Shown here one piece after another: positions 1 to 7,862 of a stretch of DNA of 64,000 nucleotides. Source of the stretch: an uncultured Clostridia bacterium (GTDB lineage Bacteria; Bacillota; Clostridia; TANB77; CAG-508); the NCBI GenBank assembly GCA_934167755.1, contig CAKPLT010000002.1, positions 1 to 64,000 of the forward strand, read 5' to 3'. The stretch's first letter is position 1. The number at the start of each line of letters is the position of its first letter. The position numbers and the translations under genes are program-made. The notes beneath the pieces are model-generated. The model ran no database searches, was not told where the DNA came from, and worked only from the letters and a program-made list of their open reading frames with translations.

Positions 1-61
<61 letters not shown>

Positions 62-80
62 ATTTCCCTGACATTTACAA

Positions 81-109
81 ATTATAATAGATATTTTTTA
101 TTTTGTCAA
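81..109 (-). promoter_or_regulatory. Promoter of tRNA-Gly
   Basis: On the minus strand, -35 TTGACA (104-109) and -10 TATAAT (81-86) are both perfect and separated by 17 bases. The tRNA 5' end is 20 bases beyond the -10 box, which suits a stable-RNA promoter. Confidence 0.85.
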
Positions 110-241
110 TAGTTTTTTTAATTTTTTATAATATTTTTATTCATTTTATTTTTTACTAAAATTATTTTTAAAATCTCTTCCTATTTTCTACATTTTATGA
201 TAGAATTCATTTAAATTGTTAGAGGAAGGATTGTGATTTTT

Positions 242-505
242 ATGGAATTAAATAAATGTAGCCGTTGCGGTGCTTTTCATACAAATTCAGGAGATGTTTG
301 TCCTAAATGTGCTACAAAGGATGAATTAGAATTGTCTACTTTTAAATCTTATATTGAAGAAAATGGTTTCTCTTCAATTGATACTGTTGCAACTCAAACT
401 GGTATAGCTCAAAAAAATGTATCAAGATTTGCAGGTTATCAAGGAATTGAAATTAATGAAAATACAAAAACAAATTTATCAGATTCAGGAGTTGTTTTAA
501 ATTAA
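242..505 (+). CDS. YvyF-like zinc-ribbon protein (flagellar-operon-protein family resemblance)
   Basis: An 87-residue protein. Two CxxC pairs near the N-terminus (CSRC, CPKC) form a probable zinc ribbon, followed by a charged helix and a helix-turn-helix-like stretch around IDTVATQTGIAQ. This plan matches the small YvyF/TIGR03826 proteins found in flagellar operons and in many Clostridia, but no flagellar gene is nearby, so the role is open. The ATG at 242 is preferred because AGAGGAAGGA (221-230) sits about 11 bases upstream; the GTG at 233 is too close to that site. A hairpin terminator follows. Confidence 0.7.
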   Translation: MELNKCSRCGAFHTNSGDVCPKCATKDELELSTFKSYIEENGFSSIDTVATQTGIAQKNVSRFAGYQGIEINENTKTNLSDSGVVLN

Positions 506-511
506 TTATAT

Positions 512-551
512 AAAAGAATTGTTATTGCATATATAAAATAACAGTTCTTTT
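512..551 (+). terminator. Rho-independent terminator after the zinc-ribbon gene
   Basis: Arms AAAAGAATTGTTATT (512-526) and AATAACAGTTCTTTT (537-551) pair with one mismatch around a 10-base loop, ending in a T-run. It starts 7 bases past the stop at 505. Confidence 0.75.
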
Positions 552-564
552 TAATTTTCCTCCA

Positions 565-687
565 TTATCTATTATAACTTTTTACCAATTCAATTATTGA
601 TTTTATTTTTCTACAGGCATCTGAGTTTACTTGAGTTGGTTGTATCTCAATATCAAGTTCTTCTTCAATTTTTGAAATTAGATTCAT
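565..687 (-). other. Possible 40-residue ORF or detached C-terminal extension of the upstream gene
   Basis: A reading frame of 40 codons (MNLISKIEEELDIEIQPTQV...) ends at 565. It is in the same frame as the gene at 742-1116, and the frame is open all the way from that gene's TAA (742-744) to 565 with no other stop. It could be a small gene with a weak AGAGG site, the remains of a longer protein cut by a nonsense change, or chance. The peptide contains ELDIE, which also occurs near the end of the upstream protein. Confidence 0.35.
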
Positions 688-741
688 AAAGCATTCAAAC
701 CTCTGCCACTTTTTAGTTACAGAGATTTGAATATTTGCAAA

Positions 742-1116
742 TTAATATACTTTTAAAGATGTGAACTCAATATCAAGTTCTGCAAAAGACTTTTTTGACA
801 AATTATCAGTTATATCAATCCATACATCTTCTCCTTTATTGCCTATTGCTATAACTTTACCATCATCTTTGAAAATCACGACAATTCTGTCGCCTTCATA
901 AATGTGTGCTTTATTAAAATTTTCTTTAAGTTGATTGCAGAAAATTTTTCCTCCTTCTTCTGTTTGCCCAACATTAACTATCAAAATGTCGTTGAATTCT
1001 AAAGTAGTCTCAAGCTTAATGTTCCAAGCATAAAAGCAACGATGCTCAAAATAGTATGGTTGATTTGTTAACCCTTTAATCCGTGCTGTTGCAAAGTTAA
1101 CTTCTTGAACTTTCAT
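742..1116 (-). CDS. Hypothetical protein, 124 residues
   Basis: Not recognised. The predicted protein is beta-rich and soluble, with a segment YEGDRIVVIFKDDGKVIAIG that looks like an OB-type or SH3-like strand-turn-strand. No signal peptide or membrane helix is visible. The ATG at 1116 is chosen because GGAGGAAAGGAT lies just upstream; a longer start at 1155 would place the ribosome site inside the gene. A 17-base-spaced promoter lies about 70 bases upstream. The same frame stays open for 59 codons beyond the stop. Confidence 0.7.
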   Translation of the reverse strand: MKVQEVNFATARIKGLTNQPYYFEHRCFYAWNIKLETTLEFNDILIVNVGQTEEGGKIFCNQLKENFNKAHIYEGDRIVVIFKDDGKVIAIGNKGEDVWIDITDNLSKKSFAELDIEFTSLKVY

Positions 1117-1188
1117 ATCCTTTCCTCCTAACAATTGTTTTATGAGAATTAACAATTTATCATTCTTTTTTGAATGATTACATTTATT

Positions 1189-1217
1189 ATTTTACCACAA
1201 TTTGTATGATTTTTCAA
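1189..1217 (-). promoter_or_regulatory. Promoter of the 124-residue hypothetical gene
   Basis: Minus strand: -35 TTGAAA (1212-1217) and -10 TAAAAT (1189-1194) with a 17-base spacer, about 70 bases before the ATG at 1116. Confidence 0.6.
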
Positions 1218-1334
1218 CAAATTAGTTTAATTTACACTATACCTTTTTCTAATATTTTTTCTCCTTAATACTGCATTTTTCAGTTTAGCTTTATATTATA
1301 ACTCTTATTACTGCTAGAAAGTTACAAAAAACAA

Positions 1335-1374
1335 ATCTGCAAATGTTCTTTCAAATACTTCAACACTTGCAGAT
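1335..1374 (-). terminator. Terminator of tRNA-Gln
   Basis: Minus strand: arms ATCTGCAA (1367-1374) and TTGCAGAT (1335-1342), followed by TTGTTTTTTG. It starts 10 bases beyond the encoded CCA of tRNA-Gln. Confidence 0.7.
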
Positions 1375-1383
1375 ATTAATTAC

Positions 1384-1458
1384 TGGCTGGGGCACTGTGA
1401 TTCGAACACAGGAATGTCGGAGTCAGAGTCCGATACCTTACCGCTTGGCGATGCCCCA
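1384..1458 (-). tRNA. tRNA-Gln (anticodon CTG), CCA encoded
   Basis: The minus strand folds as a full cloverleaf: acceptor TGGGGCA/TGCCCCA, D-arm GCC..GGT, anticodon stem TCGGA/TCCGA with loop CTCTGAC (anticodon CTG, reading CAG), and T-arm with TTCGAAT. The 3' CCA is encoded at 1384-1386. It has its own promoter and terminator, so it is a single-gene unit. Confidence 0.95.
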
Positions 1459-1476
1459 ATATTATTACTGCAATTT

Positions 1477-1505
1477 ATATTACCATAATAAATAAAAATT
1501 TGCAA
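1477..1505 (-). promoter_or_regulatory. Promoter of tRNA-Gln
   Basis: Minus strand: -35 TTGCAA (1500-1505), 17-base spacer, -10 TAATAT (1477-1482), 18 bases before the tRNA 5' end. Confidence 0.65.
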
Positions 1506-1571
1506 CAAAATGCTACAAATTTTTATTTATTTATAAAATATTAGTTAGGTTAGGCTATTATAAAATTTATT

Positions 1572-2255
1572 TTAGTATTCATGCTCTGAGACTTCTCTTT
1601 CATATTTTTTATATTCTGGAAAAATTTTTTCAATCATTTGATAAAATCTTTTCCCATGACCTTTATATTTTAAATGACAGAATTCATGCGCTACAATGTA
1701 TTCGATTACTTCTTTTTTATATTTCATTAATTCAGGATTTATAGTTATTTTTTCATCTTCACACATTCCAATTTTATTATTCATAAATCTTACTTCATAT
1801 TCTTCTGGTGCAAACCCAAAAATTTTTCTTGTTTTTTCCATTATATCTTCTATCTCATTATTTGCTATTTGCTCATACATCTTTTCAATTGACATTTTTA
1901 AAACTTGTTCATTTCCTATTTTTTTATATTTATTAGGTAAAACTATTTCTATAGTATAATTTTCTTTTAAATTTAATTCTGGCATTTTTATATTTTCATA
2001 TTTAATATGTATATCATAGTTTTTTCCAAATATTTTTACTGATTTCATATTTGGAAGATTTTCTTCATATTCTTGCATTTTGCTTAATATCCAATTTTTC
2101 TTTTCTTGTACTATTTGTTGTATTTTGTTTGATGTAAAATACCATGGTGCATTTACCACAACTTCACCATTTTGAACTGTTATGTATGTATTTCTATTTA
2201 CAGCTTTATTAACTGTATATGTTATTACATTATTTCTTCTTCCAAATATACTCAT
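1572..2255 (-). CDS. YgjP/DUF45-type zinc metallopeptidase
   Basis: A 227-residue soluble protein. The C-terminal part has the zinc-peptidase signature VAHEFCHLKYKGHG, an HExxH followed by a second GH, as in the YgjP (DUF45/WLM-like) family related to SprT. The N-terminal 130 residues carry the usual beta-strand/helix region ending in a basic segment. The start has a strong AGGAGGA site. The substrate is unknown; SprT relatives act on DNA-protein crosslinks, which is only suggestive here. The upstream promoter carries a LexA-like box and resembles the recN promoter in layout. Confidence 0.88.
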   Translation of the reverse strand: MSIFGRRNNVITYTVNKAVNRNTYITVQNGEVVVNAPWYFTSNKIQQIVQEKKNWILSKMQEYEENLPNMKSVKIFGKNYDIHIKYENIKMPELNLKENYTIEIVLPNKYKKIGNEQVLKMSIEKMYEQIANNEIEDIMEKTRKIFGFAPEEYEVRFMNNKIGMCEDEKITINPELMKYKKEVIEYIVAHEFCHLKYKGHGKRFYQMIEKIFPEYKKYEREVSEHEY

Positions 2256-2278
2256 ATTTTTCCTCCTATAATTTTATT

Positions 2279-2292
2279 CGAATTGTTGTTCG
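2279..2292. promoter_or_regulatory. LexA-like (SOS) operator candidate before the DUF45 gene
   Basis: CGAATTGTTGTTCG differs at one base from the Bacillus/Clostridium LexA consensus CGAAC-N4-GTTCG. It lies 14 bases downstream of the -10 box of the minus-strand promoter, over the early transcribed region, where a repressor could block initiation. CG dinucleotides are rare in intergenic DNA here. Confidence 0.5.
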
Positions 2293-2306
2293 TTTTTACT
2301 AAACTT

Positions 2307-2335
2307 ATTTTATATCCTATTTTTCATTTTGTCAA
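2307..2335 (-). promoter_or_regulatory. Promoter of the DUF45 peptidase gene
   Basis: Minus strand: perfect -35 TTGACA (2330-2335), 17-base spacer, -10 TAAAAT (2307-2312). A GTTCG element lies 18 bases upstream of the -35 box (2354-2358), as at recN. Confidence 0.75.
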
Positions 2336-2462
2336 TACCTTTTATAAAATTTTCGAACATTTTTTTGTATTACTTGAAATTGCTTAATTTCACTGAGTTT
2401 TTACAAATAATTTTATCCTACTATTTTTTATTTGTCCGTCATATATTTAATTGAGGTGTATC

Positions 2463-3515
2463 ATGAGACAAAAACATTTTTATATATTTAAATTAAAACA
2501 GATTTTCTTTCCTTTTCTTTTGATTTTATTTACTATATGTTTAATTATCTTTTCTAATACTAATTTATCTTCTGCTAAAAATGGTTTAATTTTATGGGCA
2601 AATTCTATTGTGCCAACATTATTTCCATTTTTTGTTGCAACAGAATTATTAAGTAACACAAACTTTACATATTATTTAGGAAGACTTTTAAATAGATTTA
2701 TGAAACCACTTTTTAATGTTAGAGGTGAAGGTAGTTTTGCCTTTATTATGGGAATTATTAGTGGTTATCCAATGGGAGCAAAGATTGCAGCAAATTTCCG
2801 TTTAAACAATGTTTGTTCAAAAGAAGAATGTGAACGACTTTTAAGTTTTACGAATAACTCTGGTCCTTTATTTATAATAGGAACAGTTGGCATTACTATG
2901 TTTGGAAATTCTACAATAGGATTTTTATTATTAATTAGTCACTTACTTGCATCTATTACGGTAGGAATTGTTTTTAGATTTTGGAAATTTAATATAAAAT
3001 ATGACTTGAATACTCAAAGTTCTTATAATACAACTTCTAATAATAATATCACTCTGTCAAATTTAGGTGGAATAATTGGAACAAGTATTACCAATTCTAT
3101 TAATACAGTTTTATTGATTGGTGGTTTTGTAGTTCTATTTTCTGTTATAATTTCTATTTTACAAAATAGTCAACTTTTAAATGTGTTAGCAAATTTATTG
3201 ACCCCTGTTTTTAATTTTTTGCATATTCCAGAAAAATTTTCTGTCGGATTTATTTCTGGTCTTTTGGAATTGACAAATGGTCTTAATATTATTTGTACTA
3301 TACCAGAAAAACAATTATTTTATAATATAGTTCTTGCTTCATTTCTTCTTGGACTTGGTGGATTATCTGTTTTGCTTCAAGTTTGGAGTGTTATTGCCAA
3401 AACTGATTTATCAATAAAACCTTATATATTAGGTAAGTTACTACATGCTTGTATTTCTGCTTTTTATACATTCCTTTTTCTAAAAAATTTTGTATTTTTT
3501 AATTTTGATTTATAA
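2463..3515 (+). CDS. ylbJ: Sporulation integral membrane protein YlbJ
   Basis: A 350-residue polytopic membrane protein with about 8 hydrophobic segments. The conserved YlbJ core is clear: LWANSIVPTLFPFF near residue 50, GIISGYPMGAK near 100 and LSFTNNSGPLFIIG near 135, plus a second nucleoside-transporter/Gate-like half. In Bacillus, YlbJ is needed for spore cortex formation. The ATG at 2463 is chosen because GAGGTG (2453-2458) precedes it; a TTG at 2451 would overlap that site. The gene stands alone and ends just before a large palindrome that could act as a terminator. Confidence 0.92.
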   Translation: MRQKHFYIFKLKQIFFPFLLILFTICLIIFSNTNLSSAKNGLILWANSIVPTLFPFFVATELLSNTNFTYYLGRLLNRFMKPLFNVRGEGSFAFIMGIISGYPMGAKIAANFRLNNVCSKEECERLLSFTNNSGPLFIIGTVGITMFGNSTIGFLLLISHLLASITVGIVFRFWKFNIKYDLNTQSSYNTTSNNNITLSNLGGIIGTSITNSINTVLLIGGFVVLFSVIISILQNSQLLNVLANLLTPVFNFLHIPEKFSVGFISGLLELTNGLNIICTIPEKQLFYNIVLASFLLGLGGLSVLLQVWSVIAKTDLSIKPYILGKLLHACISAFYTFLFLKNFVFFNFDL

Positions 3516-3520
3516 CACTT

Positions 3521-3581
3521 GTAAAAAATGTACCCGGTCCCAAATTATTTTTGATAATTTGGGACCGGGTACGTTTTTTAC
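3521..3581. repeat. REP/BIME-like palindrome, GGGACCGGGTAC family, copy 1
   Basis: Two 28-base arms (3521-3548 and 3554-3581) pair with one mismatch around a 5-base loop. Each arm carries GTACCCGGTCCC or its complement. The element lies between the convergent stops of ylbJ and the VanW gene. It ends in T-rich DNA on both strands and could terminate both. The same 12-base core recurs at 6.6, 7.3, 22.5 and 29.7 kb. Confidence 0.9.
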
Positions 3582-3592
3582 ACTTTTTCATT

Positions 3593-4294
3593 CTATTTTA
3601 CTTTTATAATTTTGGCAGTTATATTATTAGAACTATTCTCCATTACAATTTTAATTGTGTTCCCAGTATTATTCTTAAATTTAAAATCATATGCACCATA
3701 TGCAACTGCTGCATCTTTACCTGATTGAATATATGGAACATTTCCACTATGTTTATGTCTCTCCACGACCTCAAGTTCAGGCACTTTTAAAACTGCATTA
3801 TATAGTGTTGTACTTACTTGACAATTTCCTCCACCTAATCCTTGTTTTTTCTCTCCATTTACATATATATCCGCTTCTTGATATCCTTTTGAGGTAGTCG
3901 CTTTTCCAACTGTATTACAAAAAGAAAAAGTCTCTCCTGGTTCAATCTTTTTTGTTGATAATGCTTTACATGTTATTGATATATTATTTTGTCTTTTTGA
4001 ATCCTTATTGTGAATTTGGGTTGAAAATTGTGCTATTTCCGTTTCTTCTGGTATCGCTTCTTTAGGTTGTGTATTGGGCTGAGTTGTAGAATTATTAATT
4101 GGTTTCGACATATCAGCGTTTGTACTATTATTATTGGATACATTTTGATTTGTTGAACTTCTTTCTGCTTGATAATCTGGTGTATTATTTTTCACTTGTG
4201 CTTCTTTATTTTCGACATTTGATGATTTCCACCACCAAATTGCTCCTCCAATTATTAATACAATTACAATTATGATAAATATAGTTTTTTTCAT
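3593..4294 (-). CDS. VanW family membrane-anchored protein
   Basis: A 233-residue protein with an N-terminal membrane anchor (residues 4-24) ending in WWWK, a Ser/Asn/Gln-rich linker to about residue 85, and a C-terminal VanW domain with KIEPGETFSFCNTVG, GGGNCQVSTTLYNAV and HSGNVPYI motifs. VanW domains occur in glycopeptide-resistance clusters and more widely in Clostridia; their biochemical role is unknown, but the topology puts this one outside the membrane. The ATG at 4294 follows AAAGGA; a TTG seven codons earlier has no ribosome site. Confidence 0.85.
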   Translation of the reverse strand: MKKTIFIIIVIVLIIGGAIWWWKSSNVENKEAQVKNNTPDYQAERSSTNQNVSNNNSTNADMSKPINNSTTQPNTQPKEAIPEETEIAQFSTQIHNKDSKRQNNISITCKALSTKKIEPGETFSFCNTVGKATTSKGYQEADIYVNGEKKQGLGGGNCQVSTTLYNAVLKVPELEVVERHKHSGNVPYIQSGKDAAVAYGAYDFKFKNNTGNTIKIVMENSSNNITAKIIKVK

Positions 4295-4402
4295 TATTTT
4301 AATCAATCCTTTCAAATTTATAATTTACACTATTTCAATTTCAGCCAAAAAATTTCCAAAATTTTATTTTATAATTATTTTGCCCCAAAACGCCAAAAAT
4401 TA

Positions 4403-4432
4403 TTGACAAACCTGTTATAAATATAGTATAAT
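4403..4432 (+). promoter_or_regulatory. Promoter for the small membrane protein and rpmE
   Basis: Perfect -35 TTGACA (4403-4408) and perfect -10 TATAAT (4427-4432), 18 bases apart. The start codon of the first gene follows 32 bases later. Confidence 0.85.
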
Positions 4433-4464
4433 TGTTTGTGTATAAATTTTTAAAGGAGATTACT

Positions 4465-4641
4465 ATGTTAGCTAAGTATTGGAAAAAATTTGGTTTATTT
4501 ATTTTAATAGTTGCATGCATTTTTAATGTTATGTTAAAAATAGTACATAAAACATCATTGAAAAATGAACTCGAAGCTACTGCAACATATGTAAATCAAG
4601 AGGAAAATAAAAATTTAGACGAAGAACTTGAAAAAAAATAA
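4465..4641 (+). CDS. Small single-span membrane protein, 58 residues
   Basis: Not recognised. A basic N-terminus (MLAKYWKKFG), one hydrophobic helix at about residues 9-24 and an acidic, Glu/Asn-rich tail on the other side. AAAGGAGAT is well placed before the ATG at 4465. A perfect promoter lies upstream and the gene is probably cotranscribed with rpmE, 60 bases downstream, which has its own ribosome site. Confidence 0.7.
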   Translation: MLAKYWKKFGLFILIVACIFNVMLKIVHKTSLKNELEATATYVNQEENKNLDEELEKK

Positions 4642-4701
4642 CAAATATGTTAATATAATATTTGGCAAAAATTACTGTTTTTAGAAAGAGGTGAATTTCA
4701 C

Positions 4702-4902
4702 ATGAAAGAAGGATTACATCCAACATACAATCAAACAACTATTACATGCGCATGTGGTAATGTTCTAGAAGTTGGTTCAACAAAAAAAGATTTAAAAGTA
4801 GATGTTTGCTCAAAATGTCATCCATACTGGACAGGTAACTTAAGACTTGATACTAAAGGTGGTAGAGCTGACAGATTTAAAAAGAAATATGGTCTTGAAT
4901 AA
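4702..4902 (+). CDS. rpmE: 50S ribosomal protein bL31 (zinc-binding form)
   Basis: A 66-residue ribosomal protein L31. MKEGLHPTY at the N-terminus and CHPYWTGNLRLDTKGGRADRFKKKYG at the C-terminus are diagnostic (shown here only as positions 39-64 for the latter). Cysteines at 16, 18, 36 and 39 make this the zinc-binding C+ paralogue, whose level is often linked to zinc supply. The gene is the last of a short unit ended by a strong terminator. Confidence 0.97.
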   Translation: MKEGLHPTYNQTTITCACGNVLEVGSTKKDLKVDVCSKCHPYWTGNLRLDTKGGRADRFKKKYGLE

Positions 4903-4935
4903 AAAAATGGCTTCATTAGAAAGCCACTTTTTTTG
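4903..4935 (+). terminator. Terminator of rpmE
   Basis: Stem TGGCTT (4908-4913)/AAGCCA (4921-4926) flanked by an A-run and a T-run, so it can work in both directions. It starts right after the rpmE stop and also faces the convergent glycosyltransferase gene. Confidence 0.85.
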
Positions 4936-4952
4936 TTTTAATATATTTAATC

Positions 4953-6446
4953 TTATTTTTCTATTAATGTTATTTTATAATTATAATCATGATATTTTGT
5001 AAAAAAATCTTTTTCAGAAACTTTTTTATAATCTTCATCTTCAAACAATTCTTCAAAAGTTGAACCATCAATATTATCAATAATCCATACTCTATTTGAA
5101 CAATTTTCAACAAAATCTTTTGTAACACAAGTTTCATAGTTTGGACCAAAAGCTTTATAAGCCTCTTCTACTCCCCAATTTTCCGGATTATAAAAATATA
5201 CTTGATTATCTGCAAAATAAATTGCTGCAACAAAACCTCCTCCAAGATTTGAAAAAGCAATTGTATCTCCATCTTGTATATTTTCTTTTATATAATTCAT
5301 TGGTTCATAGTTTGAGCTATCATAATTATCTTTTATCAACTTTATATTATTATATGTACCTAACATTACAATTACAGAAAGTATTGTTATAATTTCTACT
5401 TTATTTTTCTCTTTTGCAAGTATAAAACTTATTGCAAATATATATAATCCTGTTATTACAAACAAATATCTATAATATAAAATTGATGTTTTCATTGCAA
5501 CTGTAATTATTACTGCTGCAAGTATTACCGCAAAATACACAATTACCGACCATTTAAACGGTTTTAAGTCTTGTTTTTCTTTAAAATATTTATATGTTTT
5601 ATAAATTATGTATCCATATAGTTCTAATGACAATATAGTTGGTACTAATAAATCAGTATAATCTGATGATTTCACATATCCTGCTAATTGACAACTTAGC
5701 AATTCCATTGGAGTTTTTGGAAATGAAAATCCTATCCAAAATCCATTAGAAACATTACTCAATTGAGTCACAAAGTTCATCAGCCATGGTAAATATGCCA
5801 ATCCTTGTATTATTCCAAATGAAATAATAAAAATTAGTCCTTTTTTTCTTTTTTTAACTATTAAATATACTAATAATATAAGATTGATTAATCCTGCTGC
5901 CATTAATCCATAATAGTGTAAATAAATACTTGCTAAACTTGAAATTCCAAATATAATCCAATTTTTCGTATTATCTTCTTTTGAAAGCCTATATGCATAA
6001 ATTGCAAGAATTGTAACAGCAAGAATTGCCCATGAATACATTCTTATTTCTACTGCATATACGGCCATTTCTGGTAAAAAAGCTGATAAAAATGAAAATA
6101 TAAATCCTGTTTTTTCACCAAAGTCTTTTCTTATGTGTGTATACCCTAAAATAATTAATATTGCACTTGGAATTACTGAAAAAATTCTATATGCAATTAT
6201 TGAGCCTCCTGTAATCAAATACACAATTCTAAGCATCCAATAATATGATATTGGATGTACATCATGTCCTCCAATTGACCATATTTCTCCAAATGTATGT
6301 CTTGCTAGCCCTGCTGAATAAGTTTCGTCAAACCATATATTACAATGAAAGGCACTTAATGATATGAATAATATTCCTGCTATTGTTATCACTATGTGCC
6401 ATTGTTTTAATGTTACTGACCTTAATCTTTCTTTTATTTTTTCCAT
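4953..6446 (-). CDS. GT-C (family 39-like) membrane glycosyltransferase
   Basis: A 497-residue protein with about 11-12 membrane helices. The first external loop contains NIWFDETYSAGLARH, the Asp-Glu motif typical of GT39/ArnT-type lipid-phosphosugar transferases, and the next loop has GGHDVHPISYYW with the expected His-Pro. A short soluble C-terminal domain (from about residue 390) ends the protein. Such enzymes move sugars from polyprenyl-phosphate carriers to glycans or proteins outside the membrane; the acceptor is unknown. It follows gerW in the same direction but a degenerate palindrome separates them. Confidence 0.82.
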   Translation of the reverse strand: MEKIKERLRSVTLKQWHIVITIAGILFISLSAFHCNIWFDETYSAGLARHTFGEIWSIGGHDVHPISYYWMLRIVYLITGGSIIAYRIFSVIPSAILIILGYTHIRKDFGEKTGFIFSFLSAFLPEMAVYAVEIRMYSWAILAVTILAIYAYRLSKEDNTKNWIIFGISSLASIYLHYYGLMAAGLINLILLVYLIVKKRKKGLIFIISFGIIQGLAYLPWLMNFVTQLSNVSNGFWIGFSFPKTPMELLSCQLAGYVKSSDYTDLLVPTILSLELYGYIIYKTYKYFKEKQDLKPFKWSVIVYFAVILAAVIITVAMKTSILYYRYLFVITGLYIFAISFILAKEKNKVEIITILSVIVMLGTYNNIKLIKDNYDSSNYEPMNYIKENIQDGDTIAFSNLGGGFVAAIYFADNQVYFYNPENWGVEEAYKAFGPNYETCVTKDFVENCSNRVWIIDNIDGSTFEELFEDEDYKKVSEKDFFTKYHDYNYKITLIEK

Positions 6447-6571
6447 CTCTTTTGTTCCTCTCTCTTCTCCTTCTTTTTATTTTTTATTTTTCTAATAGAT
6501 TTATTTTACTAAAAAATAAAAAAAATAGCAAGAAAAAAAAGAGAAATTTTGGATCGTGTCAATTTGAGGTC

Positions 6572-6620
6572 AATTTGGGACCGGGTACATTTTGGTTTGG
6601 GCAATTACGTACCCGGTCCT
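6572..6620. repeat. REP/BIME-like palindrome, copy 2 (degenerate)
   Basis: A left core GGGACCGGGTAC within 6572-6588 and an inverted core GTACCCGGTCCT at 6609-6620 are separated by 20 bases. The flanks (GAGGTCAATTTGG on the left, CCTCAATGACCTGG on the right) pair only partly, so this copy has decayed. It lies between gerW and the GT39-like gene. Confidence 0.75.
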
Positions 6621-6652
6621 CAATGACCTGGTTCCAAATTATCCTTTTTTCA

Positions 6653-7240
6653 TTATTCAAAAATTTCACCATCTGCTTGTAAGTAATCTGATGTATTCTG
6701 ATAATCTGACTTCCTTTCATTTTCCTCTACCTTTTTTTCCTGTTCTTTTACTTTCTCATTTTTAGGTTTTTCTGTATAAAAATTTCTATTTCTCATTTCA
6801 TTAATAATCTTTTTTGTTCTTTCTTCTTTCTGATTAATAGACTTGTTAAATATTTCATTCATTTTTTGTACCAAATCAGGCACATAATCTAATAGTTTAT
6901 CAAGACACGAATTATGATCAACTGGCATTAGTTTTACATTTTCTCCCTGTACTACTAAAAATGCAACAGGTGTTATTGATACTCCTGCACCTGCTCCTCC
7001 TCCAAATGGAAGTTTATATTGTATTTCTTCATCCTTATCTTTTTTATTGTACTCTTTTAATGTTTCTCCACTAAATTCACTGCCCCCTGCTGCAAATCCA
7101 AATCCTACTTTTGATATTGGTACTATTGTTATTCCAGATTGGGTTTCTATTGGTTCTCCAATAATTGTATTTACATCTACCATATTCTGTATGCTATTCA
7201 TAGCAGTTATCATTAAACTTTCTATTGGATGTTCATTCAT
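6653..7240 (-). CDS. gerW: GerW family sporulation protein (YtfJ)
   Basis: A 195-residue protein. The N-terminal 115 residues match GerW/YtfJ: NEHPIESLMITAMNSIQNMVDVNTIIG (start only), an SGITIVPISKVGFGFAAGGSEF core and a glycine-rich FGGGAGAGVSITPVAFLVV loop. The C-terminal 80 residues are charged and low-complexity. In Bacillus the protein helps the L-alanine germination response. The ATG at 7240 fits the family N-terminus; upstream in-frame codons run into the repeat at 7263-7322 and would add repeat-derived residues. It follows a DUF2953 gene, as ytfI precedes ytfJ in Bacillus. Confidence 0.9.
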   Translation of the reverse strand: MNEHPIESLMITAMNSIQNMVDVNTIIGEPIETQSGITIVPISKVGFGFAAGGSEFSGETLKEYNKKDKDEEIQYKLPFGGGAGAGVSITPVAFLVVQGENVKLMPVDHNSCLDKLLDYVPDLVQKMNEIFNKSINQKEERTKKIINEMRNRNFYTEKPKNEKVKEQEKKVEENERKSDYQNTSDYLQADGEIFE

Positions 7241-7262
7241 ATTATTTACTCTACCTTTCATT

Positions 7263-7322
7263 GCAAATTTGGGACCGGGTACATAATTGCCCAGGCAATT
7301 ATGTACCCGGTCCCAAATTTGC
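7263..7322. repeat. REP/BIME-like palindrome, copy 3 (perfect)
   Basis: Two 29-base arms (7263-7291, 7294-7322) are perfect inverted copies with a 2-base spacer. Each arm is itself a half-unit: short flanks around the core GGGACCGGGTAC. The element contains the last six codons and stop of the DUF2953 gene and ends 23 bases before the gerW start, so it sits inside an operon junction. Confidence 0.95.
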
Positions 7323-7862
7323 CTTTCTCGCAATTAATTTATATATATATTGCATCAAATAGACAGAAATTATACATTCAATCTTCATTTTTAAAAAATT
7401 TTTATTTGAATATATTGGTCTTACCTCATATTGAGGCTTTTTTAAACTTATCCCTAATAAACCTGATAAAATTCCTACTAATATTGCCGTTAGTGCTGCA
7501 TCTTGTGTTCCTATCTGTGCATTTAAATCGATTTTCTTTATATCTACATCTATATTTTTAAGTAATTCTTTATAATCTATTTTTAGTTCCTTATTTTTTA
7601 TTATTTTAATATCTATATTATTATTTTCTAATTTTAAATTGGGTTGTTTCATTTTTTTTATATCTTTTTTAAAGAGTTTAATTTTTCCAAATATTAATAA
7701 ATACACATATATTTTACTTTCCTTGTTTATTTTTTGTCCTTTTGGCATCTCTGTGTTTATTATTAAATTTTCTATGTCAATTCCTATTTTGCTCGTATGT
7801 ATTATAATTCCTAAAATGACTAATATTATAATAATTAATAATAATGCAAAAAAGAAAAACAA
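7299..7862 (-). CDS. ytfI: DUF2953 family protein (YtfI-like)
   Basis: A 187-residue protein with one strong N-terminal membrane helix, a Lys/Ile-rich middle and a DUF2953-like C-terminal part (ALTAILVGILSGLLG, then KPQYEVRPIY). Family members precede gerW/ytfJ in many spore formers, as here; the molecular role is not known. The start is a TTG at 7862, six bases after GAGGTG; there is no suitable ATG. The last residues NLGPGT and the stop codon come from the palindrome at 7263-7322, so the natural end of the gene has probably been replaced. Confidence 0.75.
   Translation of the reverse strand: MFFFFALLLIIIILVILGIIIHTSKIGIDIENLIINTEMPKGQKINKESKIYVYLLIFGKIKLFKKDIKKMKQPNLKLENNNIDIKIIKNKELKIDYKELLKNIDVDIKKIDLNAQIGTQDAALTAILVGILSGLLGISLKKPQYEVRPIYSNKNFLKMKIECIISVYLMQYIYKLIARKANLGPGT

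Noticed and set aside
3521..3581. Reading the palindrome simply as a terminator
   Set aside because: It may terminate, but the same core occurs at four other sites, two of them inside coding ends, so a plain terminator does not explain it.
7299..7333. Extended N-terminus of gerW reading through the palindrome (MRERQIWDRVHN...)
   Set aside because: Those residues come from repeat DNA and the upstream gene's end; family members begin at the MNEHP start at 7240.
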